This document shows, piece by piece, positions 25,642 through 34,158 of a stretch of DNA of 64,000 nucleotides. Below the pieces are notes generated by a model. It worked only from the letters and a program-made list of their open reading frames with translations. It was not told the origin of the DNA and made no database searches. How positions within the stretch are numbered: position 1 is the stretch's first letter; every line of letters begins with the position of its first letter. This stretch comes from an uncultured Ruminococcus sp. (GTDB lineage Bacteria; Bacillota; Clostridia; Oscillospirales; Ruminococcaceae), in contig CADALT010000001.1 of assembly GCA_902788785.1 (NCBI GenBank), positions 62,001-126,000 of the forward strand, in the 5' to 3' direction. The translations under genes and the position numbers were made by a program.

Positions 25642-26437
25642 TGCGTACCTTTCCGAAAGATCATTGGTCAGGAGCCGTGAACGTGCCAAGACCATGATAA
25701 AAGCAGGCTGCATCAAAATTGATGGCAAGGTCTGCACAAAGCCATCGGCTGAAGTCAGTGATGCAAATAAAATCGAAATTGATGATAGTGACTTTAACTA
25801 CGTTGGCAGAGGGCTTCTAAAGCTGGCGGCCGCTTTCGGCGCATTCGATATTGATGTCACTGATAAAGTTTGTGCTGATATCGGCGCATCTACAGGCGGT
25901 TTTACCCAGTGTATGCTGGAGCATGGAGCAAGGCTCGTATATGCTGTTGATGTGGGGCATGACCAGCTTGATGAACAGCTAAAAAATGACAGCAGGGTAG
26001 TGAATATGGAAGGTGTCAATGCAAAGACCCTGCTACCCTCCGACTTTTCGGTCTTGCCCGAATTTATCAGTGTTGATCTGTCTTTTATATCGTTTAAACA
26101 GGTGATGCCTGTACTAAAGGGGATCCTTTCCCCCGAGGGAACGATGGCTGTGCTTATAAAACCACAGTTTGAAGCAGGAAAGTCGGCGCTTAACAAAAAA
26201 GGTATAGTTCGTGATAAAAAAGACCATGTGCGTGTACTTAATGAGCTGATAGCATTTTTTGTATCCTGCGGACTTTCGGTTCGTGGGGTAATACCATCGG
26301 GCATCAGAGGCGGTGACGGCAATGTGGAATACCTTGCATATCTCTGCATTGAAAACTCCGCACCAAATGTTCCCATAGACGTTAAAAAGCTTGTAGATAC
26401 GGCTTTTGATACAAGCGGCAATGTTTTTGATAAATAA
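25631..26437 (+). CDS. tlyA: TlyA-family rRNA 2'-O-ribose methyltransferase (hemolysin A family)
   Basis: The N-terminal S4 RNA-binding domain is RLDAYLSERSLVRSRERAK with CIKIDGKVCTKPS, and the C-terminal FtsJ-like SAM methyltransferase has ADIGASTGGFTQCMLEHGA, the KDKE-type residues and LIKPQFEAGK. The 268 residues are typical. It overlaps the dxs end by 11 nt. Characterised relatives methylate cytidines in 16S and 23S rRNA. Confidence 0.93.
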   Translation: MRLDAYLSERSLVRSRERAKTMIKAGCIKIDGKVCTKPSAEVSDANKIEIDDSDFNYVGRGLLKLAAAFGAFDIDVTDKVCADIGASTGGFTQCMLEHGARLVYAVDVGHDQLDEQLKNDSRVVNMEGVNAKTLLPSDFSVLPEFISVDLSFISFKQVMPVLKGILSPEGTMAVLIKPQFEAGKSALNKKGIVRDKKDHVRVLNELIAFFVSCGLSVRGVIPSGIRGGDGNVEYLAYLCIENSAPNVPIDVKKLVDTAFDTSGNVFDK

Positions 26438-26476
26438 CCGGACGTTGTCGTTTTATGTGAAAGAGGAAAATGTAAA

Positions 26477-27346
26477 ATGAAAGCATTTATTTATCCTAAT
26501 CTCGGGAAAAAGCATTGTAAAGAGTATACCGAGGAAGCCTGCGCAGTTCTTCGCAGGTGCGGCATCGAATTTTCTGTAAGCCATAAGCATGAAGATGTAT
26601 TCTCTGATGTTGAGGGTATGTACTTTGGCAGAACAGAGGACCTCATATCTTCTGCTGATGTCATAATTGCCATAGGCGGTGACGGCACGATACTCAAATG
26701 TGCCGAACGTGCTTCAAGACTTGGTACACCAATCTTAGGTATAAACTGCGGAAGACTCGGTTTTATGGCATCTCTTGAGCATTCTCAGCTTGCTTTGCTT
26801 GAACGGCTCGCTGAGGGAAAATATTCCATCAGCCGCAGAATGATGCTTTCTGCCTCTGTTAACGGCGGAGAGGAGATCTACAGTGCGCTTAATGATGTAG
26901 TTGTCTCACGTGCTGATGACTGCAAGATAGCTGATTTTGAAGTGGTAAAAGACAGTCAGCTCATCTCGTCACTTCGTGCAAACGGCGTGATATTCTCCAC
27001 AGCCACAGGTGCAACAGCTTATTCCATGTCCGCAGGCGGTCCGATAATCGAACCCGAGATGGAGTGTATAGAATTCACGCAGATCTGCCCGCACTCGCTT
27101 TTTGCCAGATCTATGATCTTTTCCGCTGTCAGTGAGATAACAGTGCGCTGTCATACAGCTGACGGTGCCCATGTCAGGTTAAATGTTGACGGCAATGATG
27201 TATACACCCTCTCCGACGGCGACGAGATCAATATCAGACGTGCTTCATCGGGACTTGACATTATAGATATCTGCGGCGGCAGTTTCTTTAATTCTGTAAA
27301 CACCAAGCTTATGCGGCCTCTTAAAGATTCGGAGGGCGACATATGA
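26477..27346 (+). CDS. nadK: NAD kinase
   Basis: Phosphorylates NAD to NADP. The GGDGTIL motif is at residues 67-73, followed by GINCGRLGFMASLE, then NDVVVSRADDCKIADFEV, STATGATAYSMSAGGPI and a C-terminal HVRLNVDGNDVYTL. The 289 residues are typical for PpnK. The position between tlyA and argR is common in Clostridia. It overlaps argR by 4 nt (ATGA). Confidence 0.95.
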   Translation: MKAFIYPNLGKKHCKEYTEEACAVLRRCGIEFSVSHKHEDVFSDVEGMYFGRTEDLISSADVIIAIGGDGTILKCAERASRLGTPILGINCGRLGFMASLEHSQLALLERLAEGKYSISRRMMLSASVNGGEEIYSALNDVVVSRADDCKIADFEVVKDSQLISSLRANGVIFSTATGATAYSMSAGGPIIEPEMECIEFTQICPHSLFARSMIFSAVSEITVRCHTADGAHVRLNVDGNDVYTLSDGDEINIRRASSGLDIIDICGGSFFNSVNTKLMRPLKDSEGDI

Positions 27347-27816
27347 AATCGAAACGCCAGCAGATGATACTCGATCTTGTGCAAAACAGGATGATAGATA
27401 CACAGGAAAACCTGAGATCAGCGCTTGAGGATATGGGGCTTAATGTCACTCAGGCTACTCTTTCTCGTGATATCAAGGAACTTTCACTTATAAAGGTAAC
27501 AGATGAACAGGGCAACAGCCGCTACTGTGTGCCGAGACTTAGCCGTGAGGGGCTTGCCGAGGGCAGCAGAGATACTCTTGATTTTCTGAAAACGGCAGTC
27601 GTGAGCGTTGATTTTGCAGTCAATACCGTGGTCGTAAAGTGCCACGCAGGTATGGCGCAGGCAGTTTGTGCCAAGCTTGACAACACAGATATCGAAAACT
27701 CATTGGGTACGATAGCAGGCGATGATACGATATTCATGCTCATGCGCACCGAAAAGGACGCTGACAGACTGGTGCGTGAGCTAAACACTATATTATACAG
27801 CAGGGACGTAAGGTAA
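27343..27816 (+). CDS. argR: Arginine repressor ArgR
   Basis: Hexameric arginine-responsive regulator. The N-terminal winged helix (MKSKRQQMILDLVQNRMIDT; NVTQATLSRDIKELSLIKV) binds ARG boxes, and the C-terminal domain carries the arginine-binding ENSLGTIAGDDTIFM. The 157 residues are typical. The likely targets in this window are the ARG-box-like sites upstream of argG (49.43-49.49 kb), which is inference. Confidence 0.96.
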   Translation: MKSKRQQMILDLVQNRMIDTQENLRSALEDMGLNVTQATLSRDIKELSLIKVTDEQGNSRYCVPRLSREGLAEGSRDTLDFLKTAVVSVDFAVNTVVVKCHAGMAQAVCAKLDNTDIENSLGTIAGDDTIFMLMRTEKDADRLVRELNTILYSRDVR

Positions 27817-29484
27817 ATGTTAAGAGAGCTTTATATAGAAAATCTCGCTGTAATAGAAAAAGCTGCCATCCAATTCGGCAGCCGATTCAATGTTTTTACA
27901 GGTGAGACAGGTGCGGGTAAGTCGATACTTATCGGCGGAATAAATGCTATACTCGGTCAGAGGGTGACAAAGGATATCGTCAGGACAGGTGCCGATAAAG
28001 CTGTGGTATCGGGAGTTTTCACCGATATCGGCAGCGATGTCAAGACAGTCCTGAAAGAACTTGGCATCGAATGTGAAGAGGATCAGCTTTTTCTTACCCG
28101 TGAGATACGTTCCGACGGCGGAAGTGTAGCCAGGATAAACCAGCGTCCCGTGAATGTTTCTATCCTGCGTGAGATAGGCGATCTGCTCGTTAATATCCAT
28201 GGTCAGCATGACAACCAGATACTTATGTCGCCCGAAAAGCATATAGATATACTGGACAGCTATGCTGAAAGCGAAAGCCTTATCGAGGATTACCGCACAT
28301 CTTTCCGTGAGCTGCAGCTTATCGCACGTAAGATCAATAAACTTAAAGCCGAGGCAGGCAGGAAAGAATTTCGCATATCCGAGCTGGAAGATATTATTTC
28401 CGAAATAAAAGCCCTTGATATAACCGACCCCGACGAAGAAACGAAGATAGCCGCAGAACTTGAAGTTTCAAAGAATGCTGTATCTATCTCCGAGGCGATC
28501 TATGCGGTACAGCTCATGCTTTCGGGTGATGATGATACCACGGGTGTTTCCGAAACAGTTTCAGAATGTTCCGACAAGATCGATGCTTTTACCGATATAA
28601 TGACCGAGCTTTCACCTTTGTATGAGAGGCTTAACTCCGCAGCCATAGAACTCGATGATATTGCAGGTGAGCTTTCGTCGATACTTGACAGCTTAGATGT
28701 TGACCCCAAGCGCTTTGACTGGCTAAATCAGCGTTCGGATGATCTTAGAAAGATCTGCAAAAAGTACGGTCCTACTCTGGCTGATGTTATGGAGACACTT
28801 GAAAAGTCTGAGAAAGAATTATCCGAGCTCACGGGCAGTGAGCAGTCTTTGCAGGGGCTCATAGATGAGAAGAATAAGCTTCTCACCGAAGTTTCACACA
28901 AAGCCAAAGTCCTCTCAGACCATAGAAAACAGGCAGCTGAGCGTTTTGTTTTACAGGTAACAAACGAACTTGAATTTTTGAATATGCCAAATGTAAAGCT
29001 TGTTGTAAATCAAGAGACAGGCAAACTGACTGTCAGCGGCATGGATAATATAGAATTTCTTATTTCGGCAAATGTGGGTGAGGAGCCTCGTCCTATTGCA
29101 AGGATAGCATCGGGCGGTGAGCTTTCAAGAATAATGCTCGCACTGAAAAATGTTATCGCCGAAAAAGATTCCATCGACACTTTGATATTTGATGAGATAG
29201 ATACAGGTGTCAGCGGACGTGCAGCCCAGAAGATAGGGCAGAAACTTCGTGAGATCTCCCGTCACAGGCAGGTATTGTGCGTTACCCATCTTTCGCAGAT
29301 AGCAGTAATGGCAGACGATCATCTGCTCATCGAAAAGAATATTGTCGGTGAGCGTACAGTCACATCCGTTCGCCCCCTTGACCATGAGGGCAGAAAGTAC
29401 GAGATAGCAAGGATAATGGGCGGTGATAATATCACCGAGCTGATGCTCAAAAATGCCGATGAACTTCTTGCAGCAGTGAAATAG
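27817..29484 (+). CDS. recN: DNA repair protein RecN
   Basis: SMC-like ATPase for double-strand-break repair. Walker A is VFTGETGAGKSILIGGI (GETGAGKS at 29-36), with an early DLLVNIHGQHDNQILM Q-loop, a long coiled-coil (about residues 150-370), signature ARIASGGELSRIMLALK and Walker B LIFDEIDTGVSGRAA. The 555 residues are typical. It starts directly after the argR stop and ends the operon at a terminator. In bacilli spoIVB and spo0A follow recN; here they do not. Confidence 0.96.
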   Translation: MLRELYIENLAVIEKAAIQFGSRFNVFTGETGAGKSILIGGINAILGQRVTKDIVRTGADKAVVSGVFTDIGSDVKTVLKELGIECEEDQLFLTREIRSDGGSVARINQRPVNVSILREIGDLLVNIHGQHDNQILMSPEKHIDILDSYAESESLIEDYRTSFRELQLIARKINKLKAEAGRKEFRISELEDIISEIKALDITDPDEETKIAAELEVSKNAVSISEAIYAVQLMLSGDDDTTGVSETVSECSDKIDAFTDIMTELSPLYERLNSAAIELDDIAGELSSILDSLDVDPKRFDWLNQRSDDLRKICKKYGPTLADVMETLEKSEKELSELTGSEQSLQGLIDEKNKLLTEVSHKAKVLSDHRKQAAERFVLQVTNELEFLNMPNVKLVVNQETGKLTVSGMDNIEFLISANVGEEPRPIARIASGGELSRIMLALKNVIAEKDSIDTLIFDEIDTGVSGRAAQKIGQKLREISRHRQVLCVTHLSQIAVMADDHLLIEKNIVGERTVTSVRPLDHEGRKYEIARIMGGDNITELMLKNADELLAAVK

Positions 29485-29534
29485 GTGTGAATTTCAGAAT
29501 TTCATCTATTTGTTATATAACTTGTAATATTACC

Positions 29535-29560
29535 ACAGGCAGACTTGTTCTGCCTGTTTT
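29535..29560 (+). terminator. Terminator after recN
   Basis: Perfect 9-bp stem ACAGGCAGA / TCTGCCTGT (29535-29543 with 29549-29557), 5-nt loop, followed by TTTT. Confidence 0.82.
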
Positions 29561-29590
29561 CATCTGTGCAAAAATAGTCGTGAAATATAA

Positions 29591-29608
29591 TAACAGGTCT
29601 GTTATAAT
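29591..29608 (+). promoter_or_regulatory. -10 box overlapped by a palindrome, AraC/GyrI gene
   Basis: TATAAT at 29603-29608 lies about 20 nt before the start codon. It overlaps TAACAG-GT-CTGTTA (29591-29604), a 6-bp perfect inverted repeat. The -35 is weak (GTGAAA at 29580), which suits an activated or autoregulated promoter. Confidence 0.5.
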
Positions 29609-29628
29609 ATGCTTGTGAGGTGAACAGA

Positions 29629-30507
29629 ATGAACGAACACGCCATTGCGGTACGCAAAATGCAGAAGTATATAGAAACTCATCTGGATGAAGTCATCACC
29701 CCTGCACAGCTGGCAGAGGTGAGCCATTTCAGCCCCTGGTACTCATCAAGGCTTTTTATGCAGTATCTGGGTATGACTCCTGCACGCTATATCAGACGTT
29801 TGAAGCTAAGCCGATCAGCGCTGCGGCTAAGAGATGAAAAATGTCGGGTCATAGATGTTGCTATGGATATGGGCTTTGGCAGTGTTGACGGCTATCAAAG
29901 AGCTTTTCTTGCTGAATTCGGGCTTAATCCCAAAGAGTATGCACGTTCGCCCAAGCCCATAAGACTGTTCGTTCCCAGCCTTACAGAAACTGATGAAAAG
30001 AGGGAACATATCATGGAAAATACCAGAAATATCTTTATCACAAGAACGACCAGACCTGAAAGAAAAGTTATTATCAAACGTGGTGTAAAAGCTGATGAGT
30101 ATTTTGCATACTGCAATGAGGTCGGCTGCGATGTCTGGGGAATACTGCTTAGTATTCGTTCGATCTGCGGTGAACCGGTTTGTATGTGGCTGCCCGAGGA
30201 ACTTCGTCCCGCCGGAACAAGCAAATATGTACAGGGTACGGAAGTATCTCCCGATTATGACGGTGAGATACCCGATGGTTTTGAGATGATATCTCTGCCA
30301 AAAAGCGACTATCTCATGTTTCAGGGCGAGCCCTTTGACGAGGAGGACTATGTGGCTGCTATAAATGAGATATGGGAAGCCGAAAAGCGCTATGACCCTA
30401 CTCTGGTAGGGCTTGAATGGGATGATTTGTCTCCGAGGATACAGCTTGAACCCCGTGGTGAAAGGGGTTATATCGAGCTTGTACCCGTAAAGCCTAAAAA
30501 GATCTGA
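29629..30507 (+). CDS. AraC-family regulator with C-terminal GyrI-like effector domain
   Basis: A 292-residue regulator. The N-terminal AraC-type double helix-turn-helix (about residues 8-105) shows ITPAQLAEVSHFSPWYSSR, YLGMTPARYIRRLKL and VAMDMGFGSVDGYQRAF, LNPKEY. After a linker the C-terminal half looks like a GyrI-like small-molecule-binding domain. This is the domain order of the Rob/BmrR-like multidrug-sensing group. The start at 29629 follows GAGGTG at 6 nt; the GTG at 29620 is part of that site. It stands alone, with no transporter next to it, so its targets may be elsewhere. Confidence 0.88.
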   Translation: MNEHAIAVRKMQKYIETHLDEVITPAQLAEVSHFSPWYSSRLFMQYLGMTPARYIRRLKLSRSALRLRDEKCRVIDVAMDMGFGSVDGYQRAFLAEFGLNPKEYARSPKPIRLFVPSLTETDEKREHIMENTRNIFITRTTRPERKVIIKRGVKADEYFAYCNEVGCDVWGILLSIRSICGEPVCMWLPEELRPAGTSKYVQGTEVSPDYDGEIPDGFEMISLPKSDYLMFQGEPFDEEDYVAAINEIWEAEKRYDPTLVGLEWDDLSPRIQLEPRGERGYIELVPVKPKKI

Positions 30508-30513
30508 TCTGTC

Positions 30514-30550
30514 AAAAGAACAGTGCGAGATGAACGCACTGTTCTTTTTT
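30514..30550. terminator. Terminator after the AraC/GyrI gene
   Basis: AAAAGAACAGTGCG (30514-30527) pairs with CGCACTGTTCTTTT (30535-30548) around a 7-nt loop, followed by further T. Confidence 0.88.
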
Positions 30551-30633
30551 GCAAAAATAATTATCATATCTATTCAAATACAGCTTTGAACATCCCATAA
30601 TCGTGGTTATTTTGTTAAATTTAAGAATATTTG

Positions 30634-30662
30634 TTGACTTGATGGCCATTTAATGGTATAAT
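30634..30662 (+). promoter_or_regulatory. Promoter of the thyX operon
   Basis: -35 TTGACT (30634-30639), 17-bp spacer, -10 TATAAT (30657-30662), 33 nt before the thyX ATG. Confidence 0.82.
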
Positions 30663-30695
30663 AAATATATCTATGAGGTGAAAGGAAGATGTAAA

Positions 30696-31469
30696 ATGAA
30701 GGTAATGCTTATTGCCCATACCCCCGAGCCCGAAAAGGTCATTGCTACTGCTGCAAAGCTTTGCTATTCGAGCAGTGATATCTCTTCGCTCAAAGATGGT
30801 CTTACCGAGGAAAAGACCGCTGATTTTGTAAATATGCTCGCAACTATCGGTCATGAGAGCGTTATGGAACATGTAAGCTTTACTTTCGGCATCGAAGGCG
30901 TATCCCGTGCCTGTACCCATCAGCTGGTGCGTCATAGGATAGCTTCCTATTCACAGAAAAGCCAGCGATATGTTAATGAGGATGGTTTTGAATATATCGT
31001 CCCTCCCGAGATAGAGGCTGTGCCCGAAGCCAAAGCTGAATTTGAGCGCCAGATGGCTTCACTTGAAGAGAGCTATCATAAAATAGCTGAGATACTTACC
31101 GATAAGCATACAAAGACGAATATCGAGCAGGGTATGGACGAGAAGACCGCTCTGCAAAAAGCTAAGAAAAAGGCTTATGAGGACGCACGCTTTGTTCTCC
31201 CTAATGCCTGCGAGACTAAGATAGTCGTTACAATGAATGTCAGAAGTCTTTTCAACTTCTTCAAGCATCGCTGCTGCAACCGTGCACAGTGGGAGATAAA
31301 GGCAGTAGCTGATGAAATGCTGCGCCAGTGCTATGAAGTTGCTCCGAACGTTTTTAAGAATGCAGGTCCATCTTGTGTTATGACAGGCAGATGTCCCGAG
31401 GGCAAGATGAGCTGCGGTAAGATGAAACAGGTAATTGAAGAATATAAGGTAATGAAAAATGGCCAATAA
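30696..31469 (+). CDS. thyX: Flavin-dependent thymidylate synthase ThyX
   Basis: Makes dTMP from dUMP using methylene-THF and FADH2. The ThyX motif is [14 protein letters not shown] at residues 79-92. [13 protein letters not shown] and the C-terminal [19 protein letters not shown] and [17 protein letters not shown] are also typical. The start at 30696 is preceded by AAAGGAAG; the GTG at 30678 precedes that site. Overlaps tmk by 11 nt. Confidence 0.96.
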   Translation: MKVMLIAHTPEPEKVIATAAKLCYSSSDISSLKDGLTEEKTADFVNMLATIGHESVMEHVSFTFGIEGVSRACTHQLVRHRIASYSQKSQRYVNEDGFEYIVPPEIEAVPEAKAEFERQMASLEESYHKIAEILTDKHTKTNIEQGMDEKTALQKAKKKAYEDARFVLPNACETKIVVTMNVRSLFNFFKHRCCNRAQWEIKAVADEMLRQCYEVAPNVFKNAGPSCVMTGRCPEGKMSCGKMKQVIEEYKVMKNGQ

Positions 31470-32118
31470 TAGATTGATAGTATTAGAGGGTCTTGATGGC
31501 AGCGGAAAATCGACCCAGTTTGAAAAGCTTGCTGATTATCTCGAAAATAAAGGCGTTAAGCTTAAAGCCATAAGCTTTCCCGATTATGAAAACCCTTCAT
31601 CAGCACCGGTAAGAATGTATCTTGATGGTAAGATAGCAGGCAGCGCTGAGGCAGTTAACGCCTATGCTGCATCCAGCTTTTATGCTGTTGACAGATATAT
31701 AAGCTACAAACAGTTCTGGGAAAAGGATCATAATGAGGGCAGCCTGATACTTGCTGCGAGATATGTTACTTCCAACTGCATCTATCAGATGACAAAGCTT
31801 CCCGAGGACAAGTGGGAGGATTATCTTGCGTGGCTGGAAGATTATGAGTATGTAAAACTCGGTCTTCCAAAGCCCGATAAGGTTATTTTCCTGGATATGC
31901 CGATAGAGGTCTCACAGAAGCTTTTGTCAGAAAGATACGGCGGCGATGAGACCAAGAAAGATATACATGAGAAGAATACCGATTATTTGTATATGTGCCG
32001 TAACGCTGCACTTTTCACAGCTAAAAAGCAGGGCTGGGATATTGTCGAATGCGGCAAAGACGGTAAGCCTCGTTCCATTGAGGATATCTTCTCTGATATC
32101 ATAGAATTGATAGAGTGA
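31459..32118 (+). CDS. tmk: Thymidylate kinase
   Basis: Phosphorylates dTMP to dTDP. The P-loop is [10 protein letters not shown] (11-20), the DRY-type motif is [13 protein letters not shown], and the lid lies in [14 protein letters not shown]. The 219 residues are typical. Its ATG lies inside the thyX end, so the two dTTP-pathway steps are translationally linked. Confidence 0.93.
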   Translation: MANNRLIVLEGLDGSGKSTQFEKLADYLENKGVKLKAISFPDYENPSSAPVRMYLDGKIAGSAEAVNAYAASSFYAVDRYISYKQFWEKDHNEGSLILAARYVTSNCIYQMTKLPEDKWEDYLAWLEDYEYVKLGLPKPDKVIFLDMPIEVSQKLLSERYGGDETKKDIHEKNTDYLYMCRNAALFTAKKQGWDIVECGKDGKPRSIEDIFSDIIELIE

Positions 32119-32121
32119 CTA

Positions 32122-33024
32122 ATGTTTGATTTCAGAAAAATACAGCTTTCGGACCGTGAGCGGGTCAATGCTTGTCTTGCGGTTTCCGACCTGCGTGGCT
32201 GTGAATATTGTTTTGCTAATAATTGTGCCTGGCAGCGGCTGAATGATACGGTAATATGTTTTCATGATGATTTCTATATTTGCATGGCATTCAGCGGCGG
32301 CGAACCATATTTTGTTTTTCCGTCGGGCGTTCGTAAAGATGCGCAGGGTAAAGAAAAGCTTATAAAGCTTTTTGCCGAGCTGGAGAAATTTGTGAGCGCA
32401 CAGTGTCATAAGCTCGTTATATGTTCGGTACTTGAAGAAGACCTGCCATGGCTCAAAGAAGTTTACGGCAGCAGGATAAGCGTTAAGCATGAGCGCAGCA
32501 GCAGTGATTATATCTATAATGCCAAGGATCTTATCGAACTTTCCGGTAAGAAGTATCACGGTAAACGCAATCATATCAGGCGATTTATGGAGAATGAATG
32601 GTCGTTTGATATAATGAATGAAAATGATATAGATGAAGCTGTGCTTTTCACGACAGAGTTCTATAACCGCACAGGCAATAGTACGGGCTCTAATGCCATC
32701 GAACAGTATGCCATACACTTCTTTTTGATGAACATGGAACAGCTGGGACTTACCTGCGGCATACTGCGTTCGTCAGGCAGAACGGTAGGCATAACTATAG
32801 GCGAAAGATTGAACAGCAATACTTTTGTTGTACACATCGAAAAGGCGCTCAGTGAAGTAAACGGCGCATATCCAATGCTGTGTAATCAGCTTGCAAAAGC
32901 AGGTGCGTCACAGCTGAGCTACATCAACAGGGAAGAGGATATGGGTATCGAAGGTCTTCGCAAGTCGAAGCTTTCATATCATCCCGTATTTTTACTTGAT
33001 AAATACACGGTTTGTTTTGATTAA
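32122..33024 (+). CDS. DUF2156 / LPG-synthase C-terminal-like acyltransferase
   Basis: A 300-residue soluble protein with the double GNAT-like fold of the DUF2156 family, related to the aminoacyl-transferase domain of MprF. The diagnostic stretch is DYIYNAKDLIELSGKKYHGK followed by RNHIRRF (about residues 126-152). The C-terminal SYINREEDMGIEGLRKSKLS matches the family end. It lacks the MprF flippase membrane domain, so it is a stand-alone enzyme with unknown substrate. It starts 3 nt after tmk and is part of the same operon. Confidence 0.82.
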   Translation: MFDFRKIQLSDRERVNACLAVSDLRGCEYCFANNCAWQRLNDTVICFHDDFYICMAFSGGEPYFVFPSGVRKDAQGKEKLIKLFAELEKFVSAQCHKLVICSVLEEDLPWLKEVYGSRISVKHERSSSDYIYNAKDLIELSGKKYHGKRNHIRRFMENEWSFDIMNENDIDEAVLFTTEFYNRTGNSTGSNAIEQYAIHFFLMNMEQLGLTCGILRSSGRTVGITIGERLNSNTFVVHIEKALSEVNGAYPMLCNQLAKAGASQLSYINREEDMGIEGLRKSKLSYHPVFLLDKYTVCFD

Positions 33025-33038
33025 ACGGAGGATAAACT

Positions 33039-33581
33039 ATGGTATATGTATTTCTTGCCAATGGATTTGAAGAGCTGGAGGCTCTCGCTCCAATCGATAT
33101 TCTGAGAAGAGCTGGCGTTAAAGTTGAAGTTGTGGGCGTAGACAGCGAGAACATCGTTTCAGCACATAAGGTCAAGTTTACGGCTGACACTACAGTGGAC
33201 AAGATATTGCTCGATGATAATGTGGACATGATAGTGCTCCCGGGCGGAATGCCTGGCACCCTCAATCTTGAAAATGATGACTATGTTCAGGCTGCGATAG
33301 ATTTTTGTGTTAAGAACGATAAATATGTCGCTGCCATATGCGCCGCCCCCAGTATACTGGGACACAAGGGTCTGCTGAAGGGTAGGGAAGCCACCTGTTT
33401 CCCCGGCTTTGAGAAAGATCTGGAAGGTGCGAATATCTCAGGAGCTTCCGTTGCAGCGGATAACAAATTCATTACAGCCAAGGGCGCAGGTGTTGCTATA
33501 CCATTCGCATTGAAGCTGGTCGAGAAGCTTGTTTCCAAGGAAAAAGCTGATGAGCTTTACAGCGGACTGCAATGTCAGTGA
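33039..33581 (+). CDS. DJ-1/PfpI-family protein
   Basis: A 180-residue class-I-glutamine-amidotransferase-like protein. The nucleophile elbow cysteine is in VAAICAAPSILG, the conserved glutamate is in NGFEELEALAPIDIL, and LPGGMPGTLNLE follows the DJ-1 pattern. Family members act as glyoxalase/deglycase-like or chaperone proteins; the precise role cannot be read here. Preceded by ACGGAGG and located between DUF2156 and the cyclo-ligase gene. Confidence 0.9.
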   Translation: MVYVFLANGFEELEALAPIDILRRAGVKVEVVGVDSENIVSAHKVKFTADTTVDKILLDDNVDMIVLPGGMPGTLNLENDDYVQAAIDFCVKNDKYVAAICAAPSILGHKGLLKGREATCFPGFEKDLEGANISGASVAADNKFITAKGAGVAIPFALKLVEKLVSKEKADELYSGLQCQ

Positions 33582-34150
33582 TGGATAAAAAACAGCTGAG
33601 AGACCATTTCAGACAGATTCGTGTGGAAACAGATCATGATAAAGAGCAGATCATATGGGATAAAGCCATAAGTGAAAGAGTGATCGGTCACGAAGCTTAC
33701 CTTAATTGCGAACAGCTCCTTATTTATGTTTCAGGCGAGATCGAAGTCTGTACTACTCAGATAATAGAGGATGCTTTTCAGAAAGGCAAAACAGTCCTTG
33801 TACCCAAATGTGTAAACGGCACGAATATCATGGAGTTTTACAGGATAACAAGCTTTGATGATCTGGACGTGGGTTCATACGGCATACTGGAGCCTGTGGA
33901 TAAATGTGAAAAATATGATAAATTCGATAATGCCTTATGTATAGTTCCGGGACTGTCTTTCGATATGAAAGGATACCGTCTTGGATTCGGCAAAGGTTTT
34001 TACGACAGATTTCTTGCAGAGCATAATATGTCCACCATAGGGCTATGCTATGAAAACTGTTTGACTGAAAGCCTGCCTGCCGATGGATACGATATCAGTG
34101 TTGACTGTATCGTTACCGAAAAGAGAGTCATTTCCGTTAAGAAAGGATGA
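33572..34150 (+). CDS. 5-formyltetrahydrofolate cyclo-ligase
   Basis: Converts 5-formyl-THF to methenyl-THF with ATP, returning folate to the pool used by ThyX. The N-terminal KKQLRDHFRQIR, YVSGEIEVCTTQII, LVPKC and the C-terminal CIVPGLSFDMKGYRLGFGKG followed by YYDR-like FYDRFL are family motifs. The start is uncertain between ATG 33572 and ATG 33581 (directly at the DJ-1 stop, TGATG); neither has a strong Shine-Dalgarno sequence, which points to translational coupling. Confidence 0.92.
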   Translation: MSVMDKKQLRDHFRQIRVETDHDKEQIIWDKAISERVIGHEAYLNCEQLLIYVSGEIEVCTTQIIEDAFQKGKTVLVPKCVNGTNIMEFYRITSFDDLDVGSYGILEPVDKCEKYDKFDNALCIVPGLSFDMKGYRLGFGKGFYDRFLAEHNMSTIGLCYENCLTESLPADGYDISVDCIVTEKRVISVKKG

Positions 34151-34158
34151 TAGAGTAA

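Noticed and set aside
29827-30567. 246-codon minus-strand frame opposite the AraC/GyrI gene
   Set aside because: It covers the regulator's coding sequence in antisense and runs through the terminator; no motif or start signal supports it.
32119-32718. 199-codon minus-strand frame opposite the DUF2156 gene
   Set aside because: Antisense of a conserved family gene within a plus-strand operon; no Shine-Dalgarno sequence.
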